The notes beneath the pieces are model-generated. The model did no database searches, was not told where the DNA came from, and saw only the letters and a program-made list of their open reading frames with translations. This document shows, one piece after another, positions 1 to 11,300 of a stretch of DNA of 64,000 bases (its first letter is position 1; each line of letters opens with the position of its first letter). The stretch spans positions 1-64,000 of the forward strand of contig NZ_WPZY01000001.1 of assembly GCF_013031405.1 (NCBI RefSeq). Reading direction: 5' to 3'. Source of the stretch: Ruegeria sp. HKCCD8929. GTDB taxonomy: Bacteria; Pseudomonadota; Alphaproteobacteria; Rhodobacterales; Rhodobacteraceae. The translations under genes and the position numbers were made by a program.

Positions 1-54
1 GTGGTCCTCCGTTCCCTAAACATAACGGTGGTCCAGTTCAGTTGGGGAGGCTCA
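1..54 (-). mobile_element. End of an IS3-family insertion sequence (transposase would start just left of the window)
   Basis: Read on the minus strand, this stretch is an insertion-sequence leader: a terminal part, then CGTTATGTTTAGGGAACGG and a GGAGG-type ribosome binding site pointing off the left edge. The same leader pattern (GTTATGTTTAAGAAACGAAGG) precedes an IS3-family OrfA start at 28.6 kb in this window, which is the main reason for the call. A 7-bp direct repeat (GTGGTCC at 1-7 and 28-34) lies inside it. The element interrupts the ABC ATPase gene to its right. The exact boundary is not certain because the other end is outside the window. Confidence 0.6.
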
Positions 55-370
55 GGTCTTCAGTGGGAAGGCGAGGTTTTCGCCCACTGTCATGGTTTCG
101 TAGATCACCGGGAACTGGAACACCTGCGCGATGTTGCGGTCGCGCGCCTCCAAAGCGGTCACGTCACGCCCGTCGAACAGCACCTGACCCTCGGAGGCTG
201 TCAGCAGTCCCGACAGGATATTGAGCATCGTCGTCTTGCCCGACCCCGATGGGCCAAGCAGCGCATAGGCCAGCCCTTCTTCCCAGGTCAGATCGACGCT
301 TTTGAGCGCGTAATCCTCATCCGTCTTAGGGTTCGGGTAATAGCTGTGGCGCAGGTTTTTCAGTTGTATC

Positions 371-378
<8 letters not shown>
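52..378 (-). pseudogene. glpT: GlpT-like glycerol ABC transporter ATPase, 3' part lost to IS insertion
   Basis: This is the N-terminal third (108 residues) of an ABC transporter ATPase that normally has about 360 residues. Walker A (GPSGSGKT) and the Q-loop (QVFQFP) are present; the signature motif, Walker B and the regulatory domain are missing because the frame stops at 52-54, where the IS3-type end begins. The start is the ATG at 378: AAGGAGG lies six bases upstream, and the frame overlaps the end of glpS by eight bases. Position after glpD and glpS matches the glycerol uptake operons of rhizobia and roseobacters, where a second ATPase (GlpT) follows GlpS. With no signature motif or Walker B the fragment cannot be an active ATPase. 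Confidence 0.75.
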
Positions 379-1458
<1,080 letters not shown>

Positions 1459-1462
<4 letters not shown>

Positions 1463-3024
1463 TGCGCGGCCTCCTTTTGCTGCACCACGCCCAGCCGGGC
1501 CTCGGCGACGTAGTCGGCAAGGGTGGGAATGTTCTCTTCGGGGAACCGCAGACCGCATTTGGTGCGCCGCCACAGAACGTCTTCGGTGCTGGCGGCCCAT
1601 TCGCTGCGGATCAGGTAGTCGACCTCGGCGCGGTAGAGATCGCCGCCAAGGCAGGGGCCGAAGTCTTCCAGCCCGTCGGCATCGGCGATGAGATCGTGAA
1701 TGCAAGCGCCATAGGTTCGGGCAAGGCGCAGGCGCAGATCGTCCGGCAGCCATGGGTATTGATCACGCAGGGTCTCGGCATAGGCGACAGGCCCTCCCAG
1801 TCCGATATCGGCACCCGGAAGGATGCTTTCGCCGGTCTTGCCGGGCCCGATATCGGCGGGGAGAAACGGCTTGAGCTCCTGCATCACATGGTCGGCAAGA
1901 CGGCGATAGGTCGTCAGCTTGCCACCGAGGACGGTCAGGAAGGGCGCGCCTTCGCCACCGGCGCCGCGATCCAGCTTGAACGAGTAATCGCGGGTGACCG
2001 TGGTCGGGTTGCTGTCGCGGGATTTGCCCTCCTCAAAAAGGGGGCGCACGCCAGAATATGTCCAGGCGATATCCTGAGCGGTCTTCTGGCGGGCGAAGAA
2101 TTTGTTAGCCACGCTCAGAAGATAGTCGCGCTCTTCATCGGTGATCTCGACGCGGCGCGGATCGTCGTCATGATTGTGATCCGTCGTGCCGACCAGGGTG
2201 TACCGGTCCTCGTAAGGCATGGTCACGACGATGCGCCCGTCCCCGACCTGCAACATCGTGGCATGGTCGCCGTCATAGAGACGCGGCAGGATAATATGGC
2301 TGCCCCGCACAAGTTTGGCGGAGTAATCCGTGGTCACCCCGGGCACTGTCTGCGCAATCGGCACCGCCCAGGGACCGGCGGCATTGACGATGGTCTGGGC
2401 GGATAGGACGAATGTGGTACCGGTGTCCTGATCAAGTGCGGTGACGCGCCAGCCGTCTTCTGTCCTTTCAGCGGTCTGAAAGGCGGTGCGGGCAAAGATA
2501 TGCGCGCCTTCGGCCTCGGCCCCCTTAAGATTGGCGATCACCAGCCGCGCATCATCGACCCAGCAGTCGGAATAGATGAACGCCTTGTCGAACTCGCCCC
2601 TGAACCCCATCTGGTTGGCACGCTTGGACAGGCGCACCGTTTCGGTGCCCTTCAGTGTCACGCGTGGGGCGAGGTGGTCGTAAAGAAACAGCCCAATACG
2701 CACCAGCCACGAGGGTTTCGTCCCCTTCACAACCGGCATGACAAAGCGCAGGGGCCAGGCGATATGCGCCGCCTTCTTCATCAGGCGTTCGCGTTCCGAC
2801 AGACTCTCGCGCACAAGGCGGAAGTCGTAATACTCCAGATAGCGCAGACCGCCATGGATCAGTTTGGAGGACCGTGACGAGGTGCCCGAGGCGAAATCGG
2901 TGCTTTCCAGCAGCGCCACGTTCAGCCCGCGACCGGCAGCGTCCACCGCGACCCCGGCGCCATTGATGCCGCCGCCGATCACAAGCAGATCGTAAACACC
3001 TCTCTTGTCCCGGGTCTGAGACAC
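1459..3024 (-). CDS. glpD: Glycerol-3-phosphate dehydrogenase (FAD)
   Basis: A 521-residue aerobic glycerol-3-phosphate dehydrogenase, oxidising sn-glycerol 3-phosphate to dihydroxyacetone phosphate at the inner membrane and passing electrons to quinone. An N-terminal FAD-binding motif (VIGGGINGAGVA) is followed by the family signature SSRSSKLIHGGLRYLE and by VNAAGPWA. I chose the GTG at 3024 because GGGAGGAG sits four bases upstream; an in-frame ATG at 3069 would add 15 residues with no family resemblance. It is the first gene of the glycerol operon and is coupled to glpS through an ATGA overlap. It appears intact although the transporter genes behind it are broken, so it may now serve only glycerol 3-phosphate made inside the cell. 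Confidence 0.93.
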
Positions 3025-3082
3025 TTTACTCCTCCCAATTCTTCTCTGCCCCCACGCCCTCCCTGGCATGGGGTTGACGCAT

Positions 3083-4504
3083 TTACGGACGCCGCAAGCC
3101 GAGCTTTCCGGGGTTCAGGATGTTGTTCGGGTCAAGCGCATCTTTCACGCGCTGCATCACGTCGAGCCCGGCACCGAGCGAGCGCTCGACGTAAGGCGTA
3201 CGGGCCAAACCTGCACCATGGTGGTGCGAGATCGAGGCACCGGTTTCCAGCGACGCCTCCATGGCGATTTCCCAGATCTTCTTGATCCGCTCCTCGGCCT
3301 CCGGACCGTCCTTCGCCTCTCCCAAAAGGATCACGTAAAGCGAGACGCCGGTGGTGTAGACATGGCTGAAATGGCCCAGAACCTCGTCGGCCATCGGGGC
3401 CAGACGCTTAGTCATCAGGGTGTAGGTGTCCATGATGCGCGCCCAGTTGTTCGATATCTCGATGGTCTCGGCTACGCCCTCTGGGCGCATCACAAAGCCT
3501 TCGATGGTCGAGAAATCGTAGCGCCGCCCGATCCAGCCCTCGGTGCCTTCGGGTCCGATCGGCTCTCCCCCAAACTTGGCGCAGACGGTGCGGCTCGCCT
3601 CCATCTCGGCCCGTGCCGGACCTTCCATGCCCTCGCTGCCCACAAACATGACGGGGCTTGAAAAAGCCTTGTCCTGCATGGCGTGACGCGCCTCGGCGGT
3701 GTCGTAGAACCGCAAAAGCGCGGGACGGATGTTTGCGGCCATGATCGCGCGCATCGCGTCCTTCCCGGCCTCGACCGAGGGGAATTTGATCGTCTCGTTT
3801 TCGCGATACTCGGGCAGCGGAAAGATCTTCAGCGCCACTTCGGTGATCACCCCCATCGTGCCTTCCGAGCCGATCATCAGATGGCGCAGGTCCGGTCCCA
3901 CGGCCATGCGCGGCAGATCGAGGGTGTCGAATACCGTGCCATCGGCCAGGACCGCGGTGAAGGAATGGGCCAGATCCTCGATCCCGCCGTACCGGCTGGA
4001 CAATTGGCCCGTTGCGCGGGTGGCAAACCAGCCACCCACGGTCGAGCGATAGAGCGATTGCGGCGAGTGGTTGAGCGTATAGCCCATGCCCCGCAGGTGA
4101 TCCTCAAGGTCACCGCCCATCACACCGGCCTCGGCCCGCACGATCATGTTGTCGGTATCCACCGCGATGATCCGGTTCATGCGCGACAGATCGAGCGTCA
4201 CGCCTCCATACTCGGTCAGCGGCTGGCCGGTGACGGACGAGCCAAGCCCCCAAGGTGTGACCGGCACGCCCTTTTCATTGGCCCAGGCCAGGACGGCGGA
4301 AACCTCTTTGACATCCGCCGGAAAGACAACTGCATCGGGCTTGCAGGGCATCTTGCCGTTTTGGCGCCACTTTGCGGCGACCGGCCACCAATCATAGGCG
4401 TGATCGGCAATAGTAGTGTCGCTCACATCGACCTGATCAGCCGAGCCGACCAGCGCTTTCAGCTCTGCCATCAGATCAAAGGCGGCGTTGTCCATGATAG
4501 TCAC
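3083..4504 (-). CDS. FAD-binding oxidase (glycolate oxidase / alkylglycerone-phosphate synthase type)
   Basis: A 473-residue flavoprotein with the type-4 FAD-binding fold: PCKPDAVVFPADVKEVSAV opens the domain, and PWGLGSSVTGQ, RAEAGVMGGDLE and GSEGTMGVITEV follow. The C-terminal region carries SHHHGAG and ends in the typical DPNNILNPGKLG. Family members oxidise 2-hydroxy acids or make alkyl-DHAP; the substrate here is unknown. The gene lies 58 bases upstream of glpD in the same direction, so a role near glycerol 3-phosphate or lactate/glycolate oxidation is plausible. The start is probably the GTG at 4504 (GGAGGG seven bases upstream); an ATG at 4495 is the alternative. A LysR gene diverges from it. 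Confidence 0.85.
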   Translation of the reverse strand: MTIMDNAAFDLMAELKALVGSADQVDVSDTTIADHAYDWWPVAAKWRQNGKMPCKPDAVVFPADVKEVSAVLAWANEKGVPVTPWGLGSSVTGQPLTEYGGVTLDLSRMNRIIAVDTDNMIVRAEAGVMGGDLEDHLRGMGYTLNHSPQSLYRSTVGGWFATRATGQLSSRYGGIEDLAHSFTAVLADGTVFDTLDLPRMAVGPDLRHLMIGSEGTMGVITEVALKIFPLPEYRENETIKFPSVEAGKDAMRAIMAANIRPALLRFYDTAEARHAMQDKAFSSPVMFVGSEGMEGPARAEMEASRTVCAKFGGEPIGPEGTEGWIGRRYDFSTIEGFVMRPEGVAETIEISNNWARIMDTYTLMTKRLAPMADEVLGHFSHVYTTGVSLYVILLGEAKDGPEAEERIKKIWEIAMEASLETGASISHHHGAGLARTPYVERSLGAGLDVMQRVKDALDPNNILNPGKLGLRRP

Positions 4505-4610
4505 CAGGTCCCTCCAAATCTTGGTTTCGACCACCATGGCCGAGTTAAAATCTTGTGGAAAATTGATAATTAGCGGAGTATGAATAGAGAAAATCTATAT
4601 AAGGTCACTC
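4505..4610. promoter_or_regulatory. Divergent promoter region between the FAD oxidase and LysR genes
   Basis: The 106-base gap between two divergent starts is AT-rich (for example TTGATAATTAG and AAAATCTATATAAGG), unlike the flanking coding DNA. LysR regulators usually bind such a gap to control themselves and the divergent gene. I see no single clear T-N11-A operator, so no site is assigned. Confidence 0.45.
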
Positions 4611-5477
4611 ATGAGCTTTGCCGAACTGAAAGCCTTTGACGCGGTGGCGCGGCATCAGAGTTTCGTCCGCGCGGCAGAAGAACTGGGCCGCACGCAGCCC
4701 ACGCTGACCATGCAGGTATCGCAACTTGAAAAGGCCAATAGCGCCGAGTTGATCATCCGTAGCCGGGGCAAAATCAAAGGCTTAACGCCTCTCGGCGAAA
4801 AGCTCCTTGAAACCACGCGTACCATGTTCACCCTGGAGCGCGATGCCTACGATCTGCTCAAGGATGCCGGTGGGCTTGCCGCTGGCGAGGTTCGGCTGAT
4901 CGCAACATCGCCGGCAATGGCGATCCGATTGGCCAAAACATTCAATACCCGGCACCCCGACGTCACCTGCCATCTGAAATTTGGGAATTCGGAGGAGGTT
5001 CTTCGTTCAATTCTCGATTGCGACTCGGATTTCGGCATTCTCGGCGGATCGGTGGATCACGACGATTGCCTGACCGTCCCGGTGGCCAAGCCGGAAATCG
5101 TGCTGGTCGGTCACAAAGATTATTTGTCCAGCAAGCCCGCCGCGCTGTCGCGCGCGGAGTTCGCCCGCGAAACCTTGCTGATCCGCGAACCCGGGTCGGA
5201 GACGCGCGAGTTGCTTCTGGAGAAAACCGAGCAGCACAATTTCCATCCGGCCCGCATGGTTGAAATCGGCCGCCGCAGCGGCGCTATTGCCGCGGCAATG
5301 GCAGGTATGGGGCTCGCGGCTGTGTCGGAGCACGAACTAGAGCCCAATGATCAACTCAAGATCGTGCGTTTGAAGGGTATTCGGGTATTCGGCGTCAACC
5401 ACGCTGTCTGCTTGAAAAGTCGATCCAGAACCAAGGTGCTTAAGGAATTGATGAGTTGTTTCGATCAGGCAAGTTAG
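4611..5477 (+). CDS. LysR-family transcriptional regulator
   Basis: A 288-residue LysR regulator. The N-terminal winged helix-turn-helix spans about residues 3-60 (LKAFDAVARHQSFVRAAEEL, then TQPTLTMQVSQLE), followed by the periplasmic-binding-like effector domain. It is divergent from the FAD-binding oxidase gene, which makes that oxidase, and possibly glpD behind it, the likely target. The inducer cannot be told from sequence. The ATG at 4611 starts in the usual place relative to the helix-turn-helix, so the start is reasonably sure. Confidence 0.88.
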   Translation: MSFAELKAFDAVARHQSFVRAAEELGRTQPTLTMQVSQLEKANSAELIIRSRGKIKGLTPLGEKLLETTRTMFTLERDAYDLLKDAGGLAAGEVRLIATSPAMAIRLAKTFNTRHPDVTCHLKFGNSEEVLRSILDCDSDFGILGGSVDHDDCLTVPVAKPEIVLVGHKDYLSSKPAALSRAEFARETLLIREPGSETRELLLEKTEQHNFHPARMVEIGRRSGAIAAAMAGMGLAAVSEHELEPNDQLKIVRLKGIRVFGVNHAVCLKSRSRTKVLKELMSCFDQAS

Positions 5478-6263
5478 GATAGTTTCTGAGCCCGCAAAGG
5501 GCCTCCAGCACATCGTTGGCAGTCATTCGGATTGGGATCTCCACCGCCCAAGCTGTCCACGCAAATCATGATAAATCCTACTGCCCGCTGGTCAAAGAAA
5601 AGAAGTTGTCTCACCGCGCCGGTCTCAAAACCGATGCGTAGTGCGCACGCAGGCGACCAAGTGTTCGAAAATCACATTCCCCTCACATCAACCACGCAAA
5701 TCGCAAGCAACGGCAGCGACACATCCATTCCCACATTGAAATCTATTTCCTTCTCTTCAAATTGAGGCAATCGTCGTAACTCAATCGAGAACCCTACCCA
5801 CCATTTGGTCAACCCGATTACTCATGCTTCGTCGGCAACCTGCGAATTGACGCCTGAAGCCGCTGCCGCCCTGCCAAAGTAGGCTTGCCAAGCGGTGGAA
5901 AAGGAAGCTATGTCACCGTTCGATGCGGCACTCAAATTCTGGAAGAAGTTTGAAGACGAGGCTAAGAAACAGGGGTTCGACGGTTGATTAGTTCGACTAT
6001 CGCGTTTCGGAGGTAATCTGCGGCCATTTGTCGAGAAAAGCCCGAATACCACTCCCAACGCAGGTAAGGCTGCTCCAGTTCCAGATAGGTTACCTTTGCG
6101 CAAAGCCCTTCCAAACTGCACAAGCCATCCGCTTCGCTCGTGGCCGTCGGACGACGCCAACAACAGATCTACCTTGGGTTCAGTGGCCTAATCCGGCGGG
6201 ACATATCGTCGAACCAGTGACGCGAGGCTGCGTCATCCATCAGGCCGGGGTAGCCTGTCACTT
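5478..6263. other. Gene-poor stretch with no recognisable gene
   Basis: I see no convincing gene in these 786 bases. A short open frame ends near 5985 with MSPFDAALKFWKKFEDEAKK and has an in-frame stop just upstream; it could be the tail of a lost gene, but I do not recognise it. The frames at 5532-5765 (+) and 5822-6163 (-) have no ribosome binding site or recognisable domain. The stretch ends at the terminal repeat of an IS6-family remnant, so it is probably decayed insertion-site DNA. Confidence 0.5.
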
Positions 6264-6865
6264 GGCTCTGTTGCAAACTTTTGACCATTGGCCTTCGTGG
6301 CGTTAGCGCCTCTTTGGCGAACGACATTGTCAGGTTGAAGATTGGTCTATAATTTCTTTCAAAGGCGCGCAGTATCCGGAGGACGTGATCCTGTTCGCGG
6401 TCTTCTTTTATGTCCTCTATGGTGTCTCCTATCGAGACTTGGAAGAAACCATGGCCGAATGCGGCGTATCGGTCGATCACACGACGCTGAACGGTTGGGT
6501 CGCGCGATACGCTTTTGCCATTGCAGAAGCAGCGCGTCGTCGAAAAGGGCCATGTGATCGCTCTTGGATAATGGACGAAACCTATATCAAAGTTATAGGC
6601 GCGTGGTTTTACCTCAATCGAACCGTCGAGAAATACGGCAAGACCCTTGATTTCATGCTTTTGCGACGTTGAAAAAAGCCTGCAGCCACAGATTTCTTCG
6701 CCCGGATGTTGGAGACAAATGGGTTGCCGAGGAAATTGTGATCGACAAAAGCGGTGCCAACGCCGCAGGTATCAAGGCCAACAACAAATGCTCAAAGGCT
6801 TTGGCTGCCCGATCCAAATCGAGGTGGTGGGGCGGAAATACTTGAACAACACTGTCAGGCAGGAC
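6264..6865 (+). mobile_element. IS6-family insertion sequence remnant with a frameshifted transposase
   Basis: The left terminal repeat is GGCTCTGTTGCAAAC (6264-6278), close to the IS26/IS6 end GGCACTGTTGCAAA. The transposase is readable in pieces: FKGAQYPEDVILFAVFFY, SYRDLEETMAECGVSVDH, then DETYIKV (first catalytic Asp) and GKTLDFML; the frame breaks at about 6665 and again near 6738, where VIDKSGANAAGIKA resumes in another frame, then GFGCPIQIEV and KYLNN. The 3' end of the transposase and the right terminal repeat are missing. It is non-functional. Two further IS6 remnants lie at 17.9 and 22.3 kb in the same orientation. Confidence 0.85.
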
Positions 6866-7043
6866 GCTTCGTCAATTCGCGGAACTGGCAGCTTAACCCG
6901 CTTGCCCGATGTGATCTCTTCGGTCAGCAAGAAACTTCGCAACAAATCACTGGCGCTCACCCCGTTTCTGGCCCAGCCTTTTGCGACCATTGTATTTGGT
7001 TTGGATGGGTCGCGAATTCGTTGAAGTGACTAACCGTACCTCC

Positions 7044-7730
7044 CTAAGAAACACCGTATCGCGTCCTGAGATCTGCGACCGAGCCTTGGTACCGATCAAG
7101 GTCGGCATCGCCATCAATCCCGCTAAGCCTTCCCGATTGCGAGTATTGCCAGAAGGTCCACTCGGGAGCGCCGGCTGGCGGGGTTGGATGGTCAACATAC
7201 TGAGCCTGCCAATATGGATATTCTGCAAACTTGGATGACAGAAACGTGCTCCACGTACTCGGGTTGGCGTATACCATGGGTGTTTGATTGAACTCATCTT
7301 GAACAGCCTCTAGCCAGGCCAGTGCCTGTGGGCCATAGGTGTCCTTGTCGGGATGCTGAGTAGGAGTGTCTCCCTCGAGATCCAGAACCAACGGCAGAGG
7401 CAAGTTGTGACCTCGGACCGCCTGGCAAAAACAACTGGCCTGCGCACGCCCGTCCTCGTTTGGAGTAAATACATGGTAGGCGCCACACAAAATCCCGGCC
7501 GCATGGGCTCCAGTGATGTTGGCCTGAAATTTGGGATCCGGCCAGTGTATCCCCTCGAAAGCTTTGACGAAGGCAAAAGTGACACCAGACTGAGCCAGGG
7601 ATTGCCAATCGATTGTGCCGTTCCAGTGGCTGACGTCGACCCCAAATGCCTGAGCAGAGTTTGAGGCGCCTCCGGTTTCTTCGGCAATTGCCCTGACACC
7701 GGAAAATCGGGTGAACTGGGATAAGGTCAT
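7044..7730 (-). CDS. GH25-family lysozyme (muramidase)
   Basis: A 228-residue glycoside hydrolase of family 25, which cuts the peptidoglycan glycan chain. Typical features are FGVDVSHWNGTIDW near the N terminus, FAFVKAFEG, the catalytic-strand LDLEGD and the closing WQYSQSG with DGDADLDRYQGS. The first 30 residues are not a signal peptide. Two adjacent ATGs (7733, 7730) follow GGAAGG; the second has the better spacing. It is the last gene of an eight-gene minus-strand run and lies 20 bases after the tail-collar gene. In phage and phage-derived particles such lysozymes help penetrate or release cells, so it may serve the same particle or effector as its neighbours. Confidence 0.85.
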   Translation of the reverse strand: MTLSQFTRFSGVRAIAEETGGASNSAQAFGVDVSHWNGTIDWQSLAQSGVTFAFVKAFEGIHWPDPKFQANITGAHAAGILCGAYHVFTPNEDGRAQASCFCQAVRGHNLPLPLVLDLEGDTPTQHPDKDTYGPQALAWLEAVQDEFNQTPMVYANPSTWSTFLSSKFAEYPYWQAQYVDHPTPPAGAPEWTFWQYSQSGRLSGIDGDADLDRYQGSVADLRTRYGVS

Positions 7731-7750
7731 CATATCCTTCCTTTCTCTGC

Positions 7751-8392
7751 TTAAAGAACTGCATCCAAACGGCATTTTATAAGCCAATAGACCGAGATGT
7801 TGACGGCGCGGGTTTCGTATTGGCTGATGCCGACCTGCCCTTTGACGATGTCGCCGGTCTGGGACTGACCGGTCGGCGCCAATACCGGTTCCGGGCCGAG
7901 TACCCCGTTCGAAACGGTTGAATCGCTTTGCACAAGCTCGTGCTGATGCTGTTCCAGAGCGGAGCCTTGCTTTGAACCGACCCCGGCGTAGGTTCGGTTC
8001 TTTCCGTCGGTCGAATGCCGCATGCTCAGGTCCCGGTCGATTTTTCCGGGTTCGGGATCAACGGCACGCAGGAAATACCCTTCGTAGTTGGGCAATCGGA
8101 ATGCGCCGTTGCCCTCATTGCCATAAAGATACCCGATCGCGGCGAACAATTCGGGGTAGGCCGATATCCGAACGGATGCGCCATCACAGAGCCGCCAGCC
8201 GAAATGCTGCAGATCCGTCGTGCCTCCGGCCAGTTTTTTCGACTGGGACAAGAGTTCACCGGAAAAGGCAACCACGGCTCCCACCGGCAGGCCGAGTGTC
8301 CGGCCGGGGGCGGGACCCCAGCCCTGTTGCGGTTGCAGCGGGCCGCCGGGCGCGCAAGGCAGGGGAGGCGTTGGGAAAACGGGCGGTTTCAT
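7751..8392 (-). CDS. Phage tail-collar domain protein
   Basis: A 213-residue protein with a proline-rich N terminus and a collar-type domain: VGAVVAFSG, then GWRLCDGASV, YPELFAAIGYLYGNEGNGAFRLPN and YFLRAVD. This pattern is found in phage tail fibre/collar proteins and in the microcystin-dependent-protein family, which form trimeric fibre tips. The start overlaps the stop of the 1152-residue gene by four bases (ATGA), so the two are translated together. No signal peptide is visible. It is the only gene besides the lysozyme in this cassette with a clear phage-tail relationship, and no sheath, tube or baseplate gene is present nearby. Confidence 0.8.
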   Translation of the reverse strand: MKPPVFPTPPLPCAPGGPLQPQQGWGPAPGRTLGLPVGAVVAFSGELLSQSKKLAGGTTDLQHFGWRLCDGASVRISAYPELFAAIGYLYGNEGNGAFRLPNYEGYFLRAVDPEPGKIDRDLSMRHSTDGKNRTYAGVGSKQGSALEQHQHELVQSDSTVSNGVLGPEPVLAPTGQSQTGDIVKGQVGISQYETRAVNISVYWLIKCRLDAVL

Positions 8393-11300
8393 GTCAGGTC
8401 GTCCCGTTTGGGAAACTGCGCCTCAGGGCTGAGCATGCTCATATGTGTCGGCACACGTACCGTCCAGCTTGCCGCATCCTCCTCTTGTTCTGATTTTGGT
8501 TCCGCCTTCACATGGGTGACAATTTCGGCGTCCTCGGGCAGGCACGGCGCAAGGTCGTCGGCATCCGGCCAGATCCGGCCTGTGCGCAGGAAATAAAGGA
8601 AGCTGCGCGCGGTTGCCCGGTTCACGGGCGCCAGGACGCGGACCCTTTGGGCCCGCAAGAAATCGCGAAACCGAAGGTCGGGCAGGAAATCCCGCAGCGC
8701 GATGTCGTCGGACGTCTCATCACAGGCCTCCAAACCCTGGTCGTCGATATCGAGGAAGGTGGCGATGTCCGACCAGCCCACCGTTTGTTGCAGATAGTGC
8801 TGAATGCGGGGCTTTGCGTAGTCGGGCGCGATTGCGTCAGTCTCTGAGCCGCTGAGATCAACGATCTGTTCCATTGCCGCCGACACGGTCTCAGAGGTCA
8901 CCGCCCTGGTCAGAAAGCCAGGGTTCTCAGCTTCTATCGCGTCGACCTGCCGCGCCATTTGCGCCCGGTATTCTGCGAGTTGGCGGTCATAGCCATCCTG
9001 AATTGACCGGTACGCGCGATATCGCCAATCCGCATAGGCTTCGTCTGTGCGCTGGCACTGGATTTCAAGGGACATGGCAAAAAAGCCTGCACTCTCGGAG
9101 CTTGGGTCCATTGGGATAGCGTCCGGCAGGGGCACATCCGAGGGCGTGCTCGGATTATCTGGTTGCCCGTCGGTCTTGGGTTTCACGTCGCACAGAACGG
9201 TGAAGCTCAGCGGATGGCCCTCATCGGCTGGTGGTGCGGCTTTTGAGGATCCGAAAGCAAGCGAGCCGGACAGCGTCTTCAATCCACCCGAGCTTTCCGC
9301 AGGCAGGCGCAACGGCTTGGGCTTTGGGGTGGCCTGACTGTTGATGCCATTTGGTTGTTTGGCATCATCTGTGCCGGATTGTTCTGGCAGCAAGACGGTG
9401 GACCCGACAATAACCTGAACGCTGGCCGGGTTGCCGACGCTGACAATCCGGGCCTGTGCTTCAACGGGTTCATATCCCGCCGGCATCAGCGCGACTCCTT
9501 CCGCCACGGGCGTCCGGCTCTGGATGGACTCGCTGACCAGCAGCCGTTCCGATGGTGGTGGCAGTGGGTCGCTCACTCCGAATTGCTCGAACGCATCAAG
9601 GTAGTAGATTTGCTTCGATGGTTGCTTGTCCGTCGGCGGCGTGTCGGTGAGTGACTGGTAATCCGAGATGCCGAAAGCACGGGGTGATCGCGGCGGGCTA
9701 AGGTCTAGCTTCCAGTAGCGCCGGATATGCCGGGTCAAACGCCGGCCCGGATGCGGCACCATGATTTCGAAGATCATCACTTCGCCGAGGTTTCTGGTGC
9801 GCAACCGGAAGGTCCGGTTCACCCAACGGTAGATTCCACGCACATCGGTGGCGTTTTTCCGGTTGTCGAAACGGGTCAGATCGGTGCTTTCGGTTTCTTC
9901 CAGTTCGACCACGCTGCGCGAATATCGTGTCTCGCGTGCCAATCTGCGCACGGTTTTTTCGACGACACCCCGGGCAAAACGCAAGGCATTCCTGGCAAAG
10001 CCGCCTGCAGGCTGTTCCTGCACCCACCAATTGCCGGTGACGGACATCTTGTTGCCATCCGTCGGCAGGCCGTATGCCGTGTCATACGAATTCACATGCG
10101 TGGTTGAGACATGATCCGCCAGTGTCTTTTGCACCTGATTGATAAGATCCGCCACCGAGGTGTCTTCGTCACGTCTGGCCTCGCGTATGGTAGTGCCGGT
10201 CTCAGTGTCGCGTCTTTCCCGGCGGCTGAGATGGCGGTTGCGGGTTTCCCGCATCTCCCCGCGCATGATGCTCTCGATCCGTTGCACTTCGCCAAGCTCG
10301 TAGCCCAGAGGTTTGTAGTGAATGGTTCGGGCCAGTCCGTAGGAATAGGGCCGAACCCATCCCGGGGCCTGCAGTTTGAGCGGTGCGTCATGCGTGGCTC
10401 CGCCGTGAGACACCGCAGTTGGCGCGGGCGCTGCAAATATCGTGGCTGGCAGAACCAGCGTTGCGTCGATCCATGCCTTGACCTCGTCCGGCCCGGCAAT
10501 CATGTGAGCGGGCGCTCCGTGCGCTTGCCCGTCCTCCGTCGATGCCAAGGCGTGGGTCAGCACGTGATGGGTGACCAGTATTTCAATCAGGCGCGCCAAT
10601 TCCTTGCGCCGCCATCCCACGAGTATGTTCAGCGCGATGACGCTCTCCCAAATTCGGATCAGCTCGGACTTGGCGTCGGGTGCGTTAACCAGGATTTTGA
10701 ACGCGGCCCAACCACCCAGCCGGGCTTTCACTAGCGCCGTCAGCTCGGACAATGTCGGTTCGGGCAACTCCTTTATGGCGGGCCATAGCTCGGGATAGGC
10801 GCTGAAAGGCGGGGCAAGCGTATTCAGAGTATCTATGAACCCGCCGGGCGTGGGGGTTTCGGGAGCGATCTTGTCAGCTTTTGAGCTCTTCTTAGAGGGC
10901 GTACTGGCCGGTTTGGTCTGTTGATCTTGGCTGGGGTCCGGTCGTGCGGGCTCGGTGTGCTTTTCAGACTTCTCCGCCTGCGCGGCGGCCGGCGCGGCGC
11001 CATGTTTGTCCGCGGAGGCGTCCTTGTCCGGTGTAGCGTTATCCTTACTGTCCGGAGCACCAGCGGCAGGGTTCACAAAGTCAACCGCTACCGCTTCCTG
11101 ACCCGCCCGGTCCATTTTTTTTGCCTTGTCGGCCAGCATCTTCAAGAACGGGCTTTCTGTCATCACCCGGCTGGGAATTTCGATGAAACCTTCGCTCAGG
11201 CCTCCCGGCTCGATCGGCGGCCAGTGCTTCATGTATATGAAGGGAAAAAGCTCATCCCAGCGTAAATCTCCGCCCTGATTGGCCGTATCGAGCGTGTCGG

